Shown here: piece after piece, positions 1 through 6,574 of the stretch | Layout of the letters: every line of letters starts with the position of its first letter | Numbering within the stretch: position 1 is the stretch's first letter | The notes under the pieces: generated by a model | The model's database searches: none | The model's input: the letters and a program-made list of their open reading frames with translations, nothing else | What the model was told of the DNA's origin: nothing | Source of the DNA: an uncultured Blautia sp. | GTDB lineage: Bacteria; Bacillota; Clostridia; Lachnospirales; Lachnospiraceae | Length of the DNA stretch: 21,664 nt | Assembly: GCA_900541985.1 (NCBI GenBank) | Contig: UQLX01000038.1 | Location: forward strand, 1 to 21,664 | Reading direction: 5' to 3' | Position numbers and translations under genes: made by a program

Positions 1-50
1 ACCAGTTCTGTTTTGAGAGCTGGTTGCAAAAAAGGATGAACTTCACGGAT

Positions 51-146
51 TCAGGTAATAGCCTGTTCTGCCAATTTTTCCCCTCTTGAATATTCACCAT
101 CCTCAATACACTTTTCTATTTCATAAATCATTTTTCCGTATTTCAT
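51..146 (-). CDS. small hypothetical ORF, 31 aa, possibly the head of a broken gene
   Basis: I do not recognise this protein. An ATG at 146 is preceded by a very good ribosome site (AGGAGG, seven bases upstream), and the frame runs MKYGKMIYEIEKC... to a TGA at 51-53. Beyond that TGA the same frame stays open to the window edge and reads IREVHPFLQPALKTEL. A single TGG-to-TGA change would therefore explain a longer gene that has been interrupted. The peptide is charged, with no signal peptide or membrane segment. It could instead be a genuine small protein. The strong ribosome site favours translation; nothing visible gives a function. Confidence 0.4.
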   Translation of the reverse strand: MKYGKMIYEIEKCIEDGEYSRGEKLAEQAIT

Positions 147-194
147 GAACTTACCTCCTGATACACTCTTGTGTTTTTTTATGGACTGATACAC

Positions 195-331
195 GGATTT
201 CTCCGCACTTTGTGCTCCCGAAATCCTTAAAACATTCGAAATACGCCCTAATCGGGCTACTTTCTCATGTTTTTGCGGGTCCCAAAGTCATGTTTTTTCA
301 TGCAAGCATGAAACACATGACCTTTTGACCC
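195..331 (-). other. folded intergenic element, candidate structured RNA or MITE-like repeat
   Basis: The 251 bases between the small ORF and trkH hold no gene but are dense in inverted repeats. Hairpin 1 pairs GGATTTC (195-201) with GAAATCC (220-226) around an inner GCAC/GTGC stem (205-208/212-215). A short GCCC/GGGC stem lies near 252-264. Hairpin 2 pairs 277-293 with 315-331 (14 of 17 positions) and encloses a CATGC/GCATG core at 299-310. A 14-bp palindrome CATTTTTAAAAATG follows at 352-365. The element lies just upstream of the small minus-strand ORF, so it may be its leader, or a dispersed non-coding repeat. No terminator T-run follows the hairpins. The structures are visible; the role is unknown. 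Confidence 0.45.
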
Positions 332-397
332 TGGTATCATACTATCATTCTCATTTTTAAAAATGTATAAAGAGGCTCCTGTCCCATATTAAGAATC

Positions 398-1810
398 TTA
401 AAAAAATTTTCTGTTTTTGAAAAAAGCCTGAATCAATACAAAAATCTCCAGTCTTCCTAAAATCATCCCGATAGTCTCAATCAAGAGGCATACGGAAGTG
501 GTTCCTGCATTCGTAACTCCAATGGAAAGTCCCACCGTACCAAGTGAGGAAGCAAACTCAAACGCACCTTCCAGTAAGGTACATCCAGAAAAGAATGTGA
601 GAGCAATCGTCCCCACCACATAGACCAGAAGATACGTCTGTGCATAGGTAGAAGCTTCTTCCACCTGCGTTCTGTCCAGTAATTCTTTTTCTGTTCCCTT
701 ACAATAATACGTGAGCGTTACCGTCCGGTCCGGTATCATCTTTTTCTTCACATTCCATACCAGATTCTTCATCAACCTGCATACTCTGCCCAGCTTGATT
801 CCTCCTGCCGTAGATCCGATCCCACCGCCAATGATCATCAGCAAGATCATGACTGCCAGTGCTGTCTGAGGCCACTCACGATAACTGCAGGTGGAATACC
901 CGGTGGTGGATAATGCAGAAAACGCATTAAAAAAAGCCAGTTCTGTACTCTCTCCTGCAGATATCCCACTTTTTGCCAAAAACAGTGTCATCACCGGAAC
1001 CGTGAGTACAGTCAGGCCAGCCAAAAAACGAATCTCACTTGCCCGCAGGAAATTCCGAATCCGTCCACGGAATAAAAGCAATAACAGAGAAAAATTTGTT
1101 GTTCCAATCAGCATCAGCAGAACGGTAATCCATTCAATGGGAAGGGAATGGTAATAGCCGATACTGTCCAGCCGATTAGAAAAACCACCCGTAGACAATG
1201 CACACATGGTATGAACGATGCTGTCAAAAACAGGCATCCCAAATATGGTATATAAAATCGTTCCTGCAATCAGGAAAAATCCGTACATCATTCCAATCAC
1301 TTTTACCGTTTTTCCAATGGTAGGCATCAATTTATCCGGATGCCCCTCTGCCTGGTACAAGGTCACCGAATCCTTTTCCTGTATAAAAAGGAGCATCATC
1401 ATCACAAACCCCAGACCGCCCACATACTGCAAGAAACCTCTGTAGAAGAGGAACATATGCGGCAACCGCTCCACATCCAATACCGAAAGCCCGGTAGTGG
1501 TAAACCCACTTACCGATTCAAAAAGTGCCTGCACAGGGGTCAGATTTCCATACAGCCAGAAGGGAACTGCTGCTAATGCAAATCCATACAGCCATGCAAA
1601 CACCACCAGCCGACTACTGCTCATATTTCTTTTTCTTCTGTGGCATACAACCATCCCCAATGCAATGGAAACTGCCGCTGGCAGCAAGAACTGCCAGATA
1701 AAAACAATTTCTTTTGGGTAAAATGGGAGAACCAGAAGCGGAATGAACAGGATACCGCCCTCTAATACCATCATTTTCCCCATCACTGATATTCCATTAC
1801 GATGCAGCAT
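398..1810 (-). CDS. trkH: TrkH/KtrB-type potassium channel subunit
   Basis: Membrane subunit of a Trk/Ktr potassium uptake system. The 470-residue protein is almost wholly hydrophobic and carries the four pore loops of the family in order: SGFTTTGLSV (101-110), ALSTGGFSN (204-212), ALSTTGYST (299-307) and SSLGTVGLSIG (421-431). The conserved IGSTAGGIK is at 331-339 and LGRLEI at 451-456. Length is normal for TrkH. The start overlaps the end of the preceding trkA by 14 bases, with AAGGAG ten bases upstream, so the two are probably translationally coupled. It is the last gene of the TPR-trkA-trkA-trkH operon. No clear hairpin-plus-T terminator follows the stop. In the family, K+ conduction is gated by cytoplasmic TrkA/KtrA rings, which the two upstream genes would supply. 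Confidence 0.93.
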   Translation of the reverse strand: MLHRNGISVMGKMMVLEGGILFIPLLVLPFYPKEIVFIWQFLLPAAVSIALGMVVCHRRKRNMSSSRLVVFAWLYGFALAAVPFWLYGNLTPVQALFESVSGFTTTGLSVLDVERLPHMFLFYRGFLQYVGGLGFVMMMLLFIQEKDSVTLYQAEGHPDKLMPTIGKTVKVIGMMYGFFLIAGTILYTIFGMPVFDSIVHTMCALSTGGFSNRLDSIGYYHSLPIEWITVLLMLIGTTNFSLLLLLFRGRIRNFLRASEIRFLAGLTVLTVPVMTLFLAKSGISAGESTELAFFNAFSALSTTGYSTCSYREWPQTALAVMILLMIIGGGIGSTAGGIKLGRVCRLMKNLVWNVKKKMIPDRTVTLTYYCKGTEKELLDRTQVEEASTYAQTYLLVYVVGTIALTFFSGCTLLEGAFEFASSLGTVGLSIGVTNAGTTSVCLLIETIGMILGRLEIFVLIQAFFKNRKFF

Positions 1811-2489
1811 ATTCCGTCAGCTCCTTTATATGGTCAAGTTTACTCTTGTCCGAAGTAATGATCAGAAGCACATCCCCTTCTGTAATACGGGTATCCCCTC
1901 TGGGAATCAGACTCCGGTCTCCCCGAAGGATACAGCCGATGATCACTTCCTTGGGAAGATTCAGTTCCCATAATTTCTTCCCGGCAATTAACGAGTTTTT
2001 CGGAATTGGCAGTTCCAAAATCTGAATTCTTCCCTCGTCAACCGGTATCAACCTGCTCATCTCATCCATGACTGCCTGTTCCTCCATGATGTTCGTAATC
2101 ATATTCAGCGCACAGACGACCCGGTCAATTCCCATCTGGTAGAAAAAATTCGTTTTCGATGGGTCATTTAAAAGAGCCACTGTTTTCTTCACATGGAAGA
2201 ACTGTTTACACATTTCGCAAATGACAAGATTACTCTCGTCACTGTCTGTCAGGGCAATCGCCACCTGACAGTTTCCGGCAGCTGCATCCTCTAAAATAAA
2301 CTTTTTACTTCCGTCTCCAAAAATAACATTCAGCCTGTTCACTTCTGCCAGCTTTTCACAAGCTTCATAATCCTTATTAATTACTGTCACACGATATCCC
2401 TTTTTCAGCAAAGAAGTAGCAAGAGATCTGGCTTTATGGAATCCTCCCACGATCAGAATATTTTTTTGTTCTCTCTTTTTATTCCACAT
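1797..2489 (-). CDS. trkA: TrkA-type potassium uptake regulatory subunit (RCK-N plus RCK-C)
   Basis: Cytoplasmic gating subunit for TrkH, 230 residues. I place the start at the ATG at 2489, not at an in-frame ATG 72 bases upstream, because GGAGGTG lies directly before it and the longer form would run deep into the previous gene. An N-terminal Rossmann-like domain begins ILIVGGF and continues through FGDGS and ALTDSDESN. A TrkA-C domain follows (about 140-225: IPKNSLIAGKKLWEL, then RGDTRITEGDVLLIIT). The nucleotide loop reads VGGFHKA, lacking the regular GxGxxG spacing, so nucleotide binding may be weak or lost here while the partner at 2479-2913 keeps it. Overlaps that gene by 11 bases and trkH by 14. 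Confidence 0.88.
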   Translation of the reverse strand: MWNKKREQKNILIVGGFHKARSLATSLLKKGYRVTVINKDYEACEKLAEVNRLNVIFGDGSKKFILEDAAAGNCQVAIALTDSDESNLVICEMCKQFFHVKKTVALLNDPSKTNFFYQMGIDRVVCALNMITNIMEEQAVMDEMSRLIPVDEGRIQILELPIPKNSLIAGKKLWELNLPKEVIIGCILRGDRSLIPRGDTRITEGDVLLIITSDKSKLDHIKELTEYAAS

Positions 2490-2913
2490 GTGTTCCACCT
2501 CCGATTTCAATGTAATTGGCAATTTCCTTCTCTGACAGTTCTGACGGGCAGATCGTATCAATCCCCAGCTCTTTTACCAGTGCAATCTTCTCTTCATCAT
2601 AGATCCGTGCCACTACCTTCGGAATATGGAACATTTCTTTTGCAATCTGTGCTGCACAGATATTCACACAATCATGATCGGTAACAGCAATAAAAGCCGC
2701 TGCATCTGCAAGGCCGAAAGTTTCTAGTCTCTCCATATCTGTAGCACTGGCTGTTAGCGTCAGTCCGCCATAAGAATATGGCAATTTTCGGAATGCCGTT
2801 TTATCACAATCAAGAACCATTACATCTTTTTTCTCTTCTGAAAGCTTTCCCGCTATGCTTGCACCCAGACGCCCGCATCCGGCAATCACTGTGCATCCAT
2901 TCCTTTTTTCCAT
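2479..2913 (-). CDS. trkA: single-domain TrkA-N (RCK) protein
   Basis: NAD(H)- or nucleotide-binding regulatory protein of the Trk system, 144 residues, carrying only the TrkA-N domain. The dinucleotide loop is intact (GCGRLG, 12-17) with the beta-2 acidic residue in VMVLDCD (D35). The rest follows the family pattern: ASATDMERLETFGLADAAAFIAVTDHDCVN, shown here in part only as TDHDCVN. There is no TrkA-C domain, so it may assemble with the two-domain TrkA encoded next. AGGAGG lies eight bases before the ATG. Twelve bases separate it from the TPR gene. Splitting the RCK function over two adjacent genes is the notable feature; the partnership is inferred from adjacency. Confidence 0.85.
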   Translation of the reverse strand: MEKRNGCTVIAGCGRLGASIAGKLSEEKKDVMVLDCDKTAFRKLPYSYGGLTLTASATDMERLETFGLADAAAFIAVTDHDCVNICAAQIAKEMFHIPKVVARIYDEEKIALVKELGIDTICPSELSEKEIANYIEIGGGTHVE

Positions 2914-2925
2914 AATCCAACCCTC

Positions 2926-3282
2926 CTATTTTCTTACAAGATGTCCTACATGATGTTCATCGTAAACCACTTTAAACTGTGGATCATTCTGCACCGGACA
3001 ATCTTCCTCTGTATAGGCACATCTTCCGGAAGGATACATGGTTCCATATTGTTCCATGTTATAACGTGCAGGAATATAAGTCGGATCCAGTGCATAAGCT
3101 GCGCGAAAATGTTTCATTGCCAAAACATGATTACGCTCTTTTTCCATCAGGATTCCCATCAGGTTATGAGGGATCGCTGAATGCGGATTCTGAAGCATTG
3201 CCTCTCCCAGTTTTTTTTCACATTCTTTATATTCATGCTGAACGATCAGCCTTTTACATCTGTCTTCTAATTTCTCAGCCAT
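2926..3282 (-). CDS. small TPR-repeat protein of the Trk operon
   Basis: A 118-residue soluble protein with tetratricopeptide-like helical repeats: a leading helical region (residues 1-32), then HNLMGILMEKERNHVLAMKHF and AAYALDPTYIPARYN, whose small/aromatic spacing and terminal DP fit TPR units. The tail (85-118) has CAYTEEDCP and several histidines (DEHHVGH) and matches nothing I recognise. An excellent AAGGAGG site precedes the ATG. It is the first gene downstream of the repeat array and promoter at 3313-3439 and is followed within 12 bases by a trkA gene. It may scaffold or regulate Trk assembly, but that rests on position alone. Confidence 0.7.
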   Translation of the reverse strand: MAEKLEDRCKRLIVQHEYKECEKKLGEAMLQNPHSAIPHNLMGILMEKERNHVLAMKHFRAAYALDPTYIPARYNMEQYGTMYPSGRCAYTEEDCPVQNDPQFKVVYDEHHVGHLVRK

Positions 3283-3312
3283 TTGGTTCTCCTCCTTTTC
3301 TTATGTACCTGC

Positions 3313-3318
3313 AGTATA
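3313..3318 (-). promoter_or_regulatory. -10 element of the Trk operon promoter
   Basis: TATACT on the minus strand, about 30 bases before the TPR gene start. No TTGACA-like hexamer lies at the usual distance. Instead, the nearest pair of direct repeats (3329-3347) ends ten bases upstream of this hexamer, the layout of activator-dependent PhoB-type promoters in which the activator site replaces the -35. Confidence 0.6.
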
Positions 3319-3328
3319 GCTTTTTTGC

Positions 3329-3439
3329 TGTGGGAATGGTGTGGGAATCGGTTCACCGGCTGTGAGAATCCTGTGAGATTTTTCAGAATGTGTGAAGAAG
3401 TTGTGAGATCAGACATATGGTGTAAAAATGGTGTGAGAA
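3329..3439 (-). promoter_or_regulatory. array of four paired 11-bp direct repeats, probable response-regulator sites
   Basis: Written on the plus strand, TGTG(A/G)GAA-like octamers begin at 3329 and 3340, 3361 and 3372, 3391 and 3402, 3421 and 3432. Within every pair the offset is exactly 11 bases; pairs recur every 32, 30 and 30 bases, about three helical turns. The best copies are TGTGGGAA, TGTGAGAA and TGTGAGAT; the weakest are TGTGAAGA (3391) and TGTAAAAA (3421). OmpR/PhoB-family regulators bind as head-to-tail dimers on 11-bp direct repeats, and a gene for one (KdpE-like) lies immediately upstream. The array therefore most likely activates the Trk operon. Repeats and spacing are seen directly; the binding protein is inferred. 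Confidence 0.75.
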
Positions 3440-3480
3440 AAAAGAGGATGCAAATCTTTACTGCTCGATTTACATCCTCT
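3438..3480 (-). terminator. rho-independent terminator after the response regulator
   Basis: On the minus strand a 13-base arm (3467-3479) pairs with 3444-3456, with one mismatch, around a ten-base loop, and six T follow (3443-3438). It separates the kinase/regulator operon from the Trk promoter region. Confidence 0.8.
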
Positions 3481-3500
3481 TTTATCATCCAAAATAATTT

Positions 3501-4226
3501 TTATTTTACGACTTCATGCTCCCGCATCCGGTATCCAATGCCTATTTCCGTCTCTATATACTCCGGTTTTGCCGGATTCCGTTCGATTTTTCTTCGGGTA
3601 GAAGCCATCACAGAACGGAGTACCTGCGTATCTTCCCCATATCCTTCTCCCCATATCTTCCGTAAAATCGTGTGGTAGGTAAGTACCTTCCCCGGATTCT
3701 GCATAAACAAAAGCAAAAGCTGATATTCAAGCGGAGTCAGATGAATCTCCTGACCATCCTTATAGGCAATATGTGCTCCATTATCCAGTTTCAGACCTCC
3801 ATTCACATATACGGTATCATCCGGTCTTTCCTCTGATTCCGAATGACTCATACGATAATAATGCCGCAGTGCCACCCGGATTCTGGCCATCAGCTCTGTT
3901 GCAGAAAAAGGTTTCGTCAAATAGTCGTCTGCACCATCATCCAAAGCCGCTGCCTTTTCTTTATCCTGATCTCTTGCAGAAACGATAATGATAGGAACTT
4001 CTGACCATTCCCGGATTTTATGAAGTACTTCCATGCCATCCATATCCGGAAGGCCCAGATCCAATAAAATCAGATCTGCATTTTTCCTTACCATATAGGA
4101 GATGCCATCTTTCCCATTTACTACACCTTCCACAGAAAATCCCGCATTTTCCAATGTATAAACCATAAAATTCTGTATCTGTATATCATCTTCTATAATC
4201 AGTATTTTTTCTTTAAACAATTTCAT
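3501..4226 (-). CDS. kdpE: KdpE-like OmpR-family response regulator
   Basis: DNA-binding response regulator, 241 residues. The receiver domain has the acidic pocket IIEDD (10-14), phospho-acceptor D56 in LILLDLGLPDMDG, S83 and K105 in YLTKPF. The C-terminal winged helix (about 135-235) includes TPLEYQLLLLFMQNPGKVLT, RSVMASTRRKIE and ETEIGIGYRM. The start at the ATG at 4226 overlaps the kinase stop by 14 bases and follows GGAAGGAG closely; a TTG two codons on has better spacing and cannot be excluded. Partner of the upstream kinase. In well-studied bacteria KdpE controls kdpFABC; here the adjacent target is a Trk operon, and 11-bp repeats suited to this family lie just past its terminator. Family certain, potassium role well supported, exact orthology less so. 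Confidence 0.88.
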   Translation of the reverse strand: MKLFKEKILIIEDDIQIQNFMVYTLENAGFSVEGVVNGKDGISYMVRKNADLILLDLGLPDMDGMEVLHKIREWSEVPIIIVSARDQDKEKAAALDDGADDYLTKPFSATELMARIRVALRHYYRMSHSESEERPDDTVYVNGGLKLDNGAHIAYKDGQEIHLTPLEYQLLLLFMQNPGKVLTYHTILRKIWGEGYGEDTQVLRSVMASTRRKIERNPAKPEYIETEIGIGYRMREHEVVK

Positions 4227-5721
4227 TTTCTCCTTCCGTAAGCGGTAATGTAAAGAGAAACTCTGCTCCCTTTCTATCCGTCCGGTTCCGTCCGGTAATC
4301 GTTCCTCCATGGGCATTTATCACCGTTTCACAGATCGTAAGCCCCAGCCCGATTCCTCTTTTTACATCAGCCGAACGGGTTTTAGACGTATAAAATATTT
4401 TAAACAAATTAGGAATATCTGATTTGGCAATTCCCTCTCCTTCATCCCGGACAGACACCAGTATGGTATTTTCTGTGTAACTGGCAGAAACCGTAATGGC
4501 TTCCTGCGGTTTTGTGTGTTTTACTGCATTGTCCAACAGATTGGTGATGACCTGCTCAATCAGCTTTGCATCCATCGGCACTAACCGGAACTCTTCCGGT
4601 ATCTCTACCTGTATCTCCCGCTCCGGAAAGCTCCGTTCCACATGAGCAACTGCACAGCCAATCACCTCTTCAATTGCTTCCATTTCCTTATGTATCACAA
4701 TCTTGCCATCCTGAAGTCTGGTCAGGCTTAAGATATTCTCGACTAATGATTTCAGCCAGTCTGCGTCCTGATAAATCCCTTGAAGTAGTTCCTGACGTCC
4801 GTCTTCCTTGTCTGTCATATCCATCAGCATTTCCGAAGTTCCCATAATACCTGATAACGGTGTCCGAAGATCATGAGAGATTGCACGCAGAAGATTCGCA
4901 CGTTCTCTCTCCCTTTCCATACTTTCTCTGTCACGCACTCGTTCTATCGTTACTTCAATCCGATCCATTGCCATGGAAACATTCTCCATAATAGAATGCA
5001 GTAATTTTTTCTTTTCCTGCAGATGTTCTTCATTTACGGTTTTATCAATTTTAACAACCGCCAGTAGATGCTCCCGTCCGTTGACTGGATACCCATAAGC
5101 TTCCTCTTCTTCCAGATATTCGGTTCGAAGATTTGTATATCTATTCCGAATCTCCTCTTCATCCGGCACGCTTCTGTGAATCTGCTCTTTTCCTGACTGC
5201 TGGATGTAGATCGGTTCAGACTGCCTTCCAACATAAATGCATCCAACATTTACCTGAAGCAGATGGCTGATACTTTCTGCTGCAATTTTCAAAACAGCTT
5301 CCATATCCGCCGCATCAGACAACTTACTGGAGAGCATATATAAGATCTGGCTTTCTTTCCCTCTTTCATTTGCTTCTTCCGTTAAAAGCTTTTCTTTTGT
5401 CGTCAGGGCACTTGTAAGAATAGAAGTTGTCAGCATAATGGAAAAAGTAATCAGATACCCGGGATCATTTACTGCAAGCGTATGATAGGGTTCCGTAAAA
5501 AAATAATTGTAACACAGGAGTGAAACCACTGCAGATAAAATTCCGTACTGATATCCTGATGTAAACCTCGCAACCAGAAGAACAGCCAGAAGATACATCA
5601 CAACAATATTCGTCTCCGGAAATCCAAGCTTTGTAAAAATATTCCCAAGTACGGTGGCTGCAAATACGATAACCACTAATTTCAACAGGCTCTGCAGGAT
5701 TTCTTTCTTTTTCATCATCAT
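4213..5721 (-). CDS. kdpD: KdpD-like membrane sensor histidine kinase lacking the N-terminal KdpD/Usp module
   Basis: Sensor kinase of 502 residues. It opens directly with the membrane domain of KdpD (DUF4118; hydrophobic segments about 10-30, 36-52, 57-75 and 88-106). A GAF-like region follows (about 130-250), then HisKA with ISHDLRTPLSG (phospho-acceptor H283) and HATPase with N-box NLLDNAVKHT (395-404), DEGEGI and GIGLGLTI. Full-length KdpD is near 900 residues and carries a cytoplasmic KdpD plus universal-stress domain before the membrane part; that section is absent and the upstream DNA is a promoter, so this is not a truncation at a window edge. GAGGCG lies before the ATG. It overlaps the regulator gene. 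It probably reports potassium or turgor status to the Trk operon. Confidence 0.87.
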   Translation of the reverse strand: MMMKKKEILQSLLKLVVIVFAATVLGNIFTKLGFPETNIVVMYLLAVLLVARFTSGYQYGILSAVVSLLCYNYFFTEPYHTLAVNDPGYLITFSIMLTTSILTSALTTKEKLLTEEANERGKESQILYMLSSKLSDAADMEAVLKIAAESISHLLQVNVGCIYVGRQSEPIYIQQSGKEQIHRSVPDEEEIRNRYTNLRTEYLEEEEAYGYPVNGREHLLAVVKIDKTVNEEHLQEKKKLLHSIMENVSMAMDRIEVTIERVRDRESMERERERANLLRAISHDLRTPLSGIMGTSEMLMDMTDKEDGRQELLQGIYQDADWLKSLVENILSLTRLQDGKIVIHKEMEAIEEVIGCAVAHVERSFPEREIQVEIPEEFRLVPMDAKLIEQVITNLLDNAVKHTKPQEAITVSASYTENTILVSVRDEGEGIAKSDIPNLFKIFYTSKTRSADVKRGIGLGLTICETVINAHGGTITGRNRTDRKGAEFLFTLPLTEGENEIV

Positions 5722-5754
5722 GATCGCCTCTTTATTATCATATTAATCTCGTTA

Positions 5755-5783
5755 AGTATAGCACACGCAGTTTGTTTTTCCAA
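5755..5783 (-). promoter_or_regulatory. sigma-A promoter of the kinase/regulator operon
   Basis: Minus-strand TTGGAA (5783-5778), 17-base spacer, TATACT (5760-5755) preceded by TGC, an extended -10. Transcription would begin near 5748, a short leader before the kinase ATG. Just upstream, CCATG/CATGG (5786-5798, arms extendable with one mismatch) forms an inverted repeat abutting the -35 and could be an operator. Confidence 0.7.
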
Positions 5784-5905
5784 TCCCATGAAACATGGCA
5801 TTCTGTTTCTGCTCAAATACTGATTAACATCTGGAATCAATGCCGCTGGCTCTAATATCAGTAGTCATATAATTTCTTATAATTCACAAAATCTTCACAT
5901 AATTA

Positions 5906-5932
5906 TTAGCACTCTCTATTGACGAGTGCTAA
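5906..5932 (+). promoter_or_regulatory. CIRCE operator (HrcA binding site)
   Basis: TTAGCACTC, nine bases, GAGTGCTAA: a perfect match to the CIRCE consensus. The repressor HrcA binds it and is inactivated on heat or protein stress. It overlaps the -35 of the hsp20 promoter, so repression would block RNA polymerase directly. Confidence 0.96.
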
Positions 5933-5947
5933 TTCATGTGTTATATT
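5919..5947 (+). promoter_or_regulatory. sigma-A promoter of hsp20
   Basis: TTGACG (5919-5924), 17-base spacer, TATATT (5942-5947). The -35 lies inside the CIRCE element. Predicted start near 5954, leaving an unusually long leader of about 108 bases before the hsp20 ATG. Confidence 0.85.
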
Positions 5948-5960
5948 ACACATAGAACAA

Positions 5961-6024
5961 AGGGAGAGGAAATGATTCTCTCCCTGATATTCATAAATCA
6001 ACACTTCGGGTTTCTCCGATAGTG
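5961..6024 (+). other. two hairpins in the hsp20 5' leader, possible RNA thermometer
   Basis: A ten-base arm (5961-5970) pairs with 5976-5985, one G-U, around an AATGA loop. A second stem pairs CACT/CGG (6002-6009) with CCG/AGTG (6016-6024). The TCTCC at 6013-6017 is also complementary to GGAGA of the ribosome site (6049-6053), an alternative fold that would hide it. Structures are seen; thermosensing is only a hypothesis. Confidence 0.45.
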
Positions 6025-6061
6025 CAAACTTTAGTTTATGTCATGAAAGGAGATATGACTT

Positions 6062-6502
6062 ATGTTAATGCCTAGTATTTTGGGAGAAAGTTTATTTGAT
6101 GATTTTATGGATGATTTTGCTTTTCCGGACATCGATAAAAAATTGTATGGGAAACATGCTCCCCATATCATGAAGACCGATGTGAAAGAAAAAGACAATA
6201 CTTATGAAGTGGACATTGATCTTCCGGGATTTAAGAAAGATGAGATTCAGATCCAGCTTGAAAACGGTTATGTAACGGTAAGTGCCGCAAAAGATCTGGA
6301 TAAAGATGAAAAGGATAAGGAAGGAAAATATATCCGCCGAGAGCGTTATGCCGGAAATATAAGCAGGAGCTTTTATGTAGGAAATAATGTTCAGAGAGAA
6401 GACATCCATCCGAAATTTGAAAATGGTATTCTTTCCTTTACTGTTCCAAAAGAGCAGAAGGCAGTAGAAAACAACTCCCATTATATTGCCATTGAAGGTT
6501 AA
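6062..6502 (+). CDS. hsp20: Hsp20 family small heat-shock chaperone
   Basis: ATP-independent holdase chaperone, 146 residues, cytoplasmic. The short N-terminal arm MLMPSILGESLFDDFMDDF is typical of Clostridial Hsp18/Hsp20 proteins. The alpha-crystallin domain spans about 36-140 (DVKEKDNTYEVDIDLPGF, then IQIQLENGYVTVSA, RSFYVGNNV and FENGILSFTVPK, where GIL is the conserved core motif). AAGGAG lies nine bases before the ATG; a second ATG two codons on is less well placed. It is controlled by the CIRCE operator and sigma-A promoter upstream and followed by a hairpin and a stress-type membrane gene, so the pair may be co-transcribed. Confidence 0.95.
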   Translation: MLMPSILGESLFDDFMDDFAFPDIDKKLYGKHAPHIMKTDVKEKDNTYEVDIDLPGFKKDEIQIQLENGYVTVSAAKDLDKDEKDKEGKYIRRERYAGNISRSFYVGNNVQREDIHPKFENGILSFTVPKEQKAVENNSHYIAIEG

Positions 6503-6512
6503 TCTCAATTGG

Positions 6513-6540
6513 GCAGGGAATAAAACCCCTGCTTATTTTA
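6513..6540 (+). terminator. weak terminator or processing hairpin between hsp20 and the DUF308 gene
   Basis: GCAGGG (6513-6518) pairs with CCCTGC (6527-6532), followed by TTATTTTA rather than a clean T-run. Leaky termination would give more Hsp20 than downstream protein. CAATTGGG occurs twice, at 6507 and 6552, flanking it. Confidence 0.45.
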
Positions 6541-6574
6541 AAAGCTAAACACAATTGGGAAAGAGGTTTTTGAT

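Noticed and set aside
3329..3439. The TGTG repeat array as a CRISPR array
   Set aside because: Repeat units are 8 bases with 3-base gaps inside pairs, far shorter than CRISPR repeats and spacers; no cas genes are present.
6092..6508. A 138-codon frame antisense to hsp20
   Set aside because: Complement of a conserved chaperone gene; Phe/Ile-rich product with no family match and no promoter.
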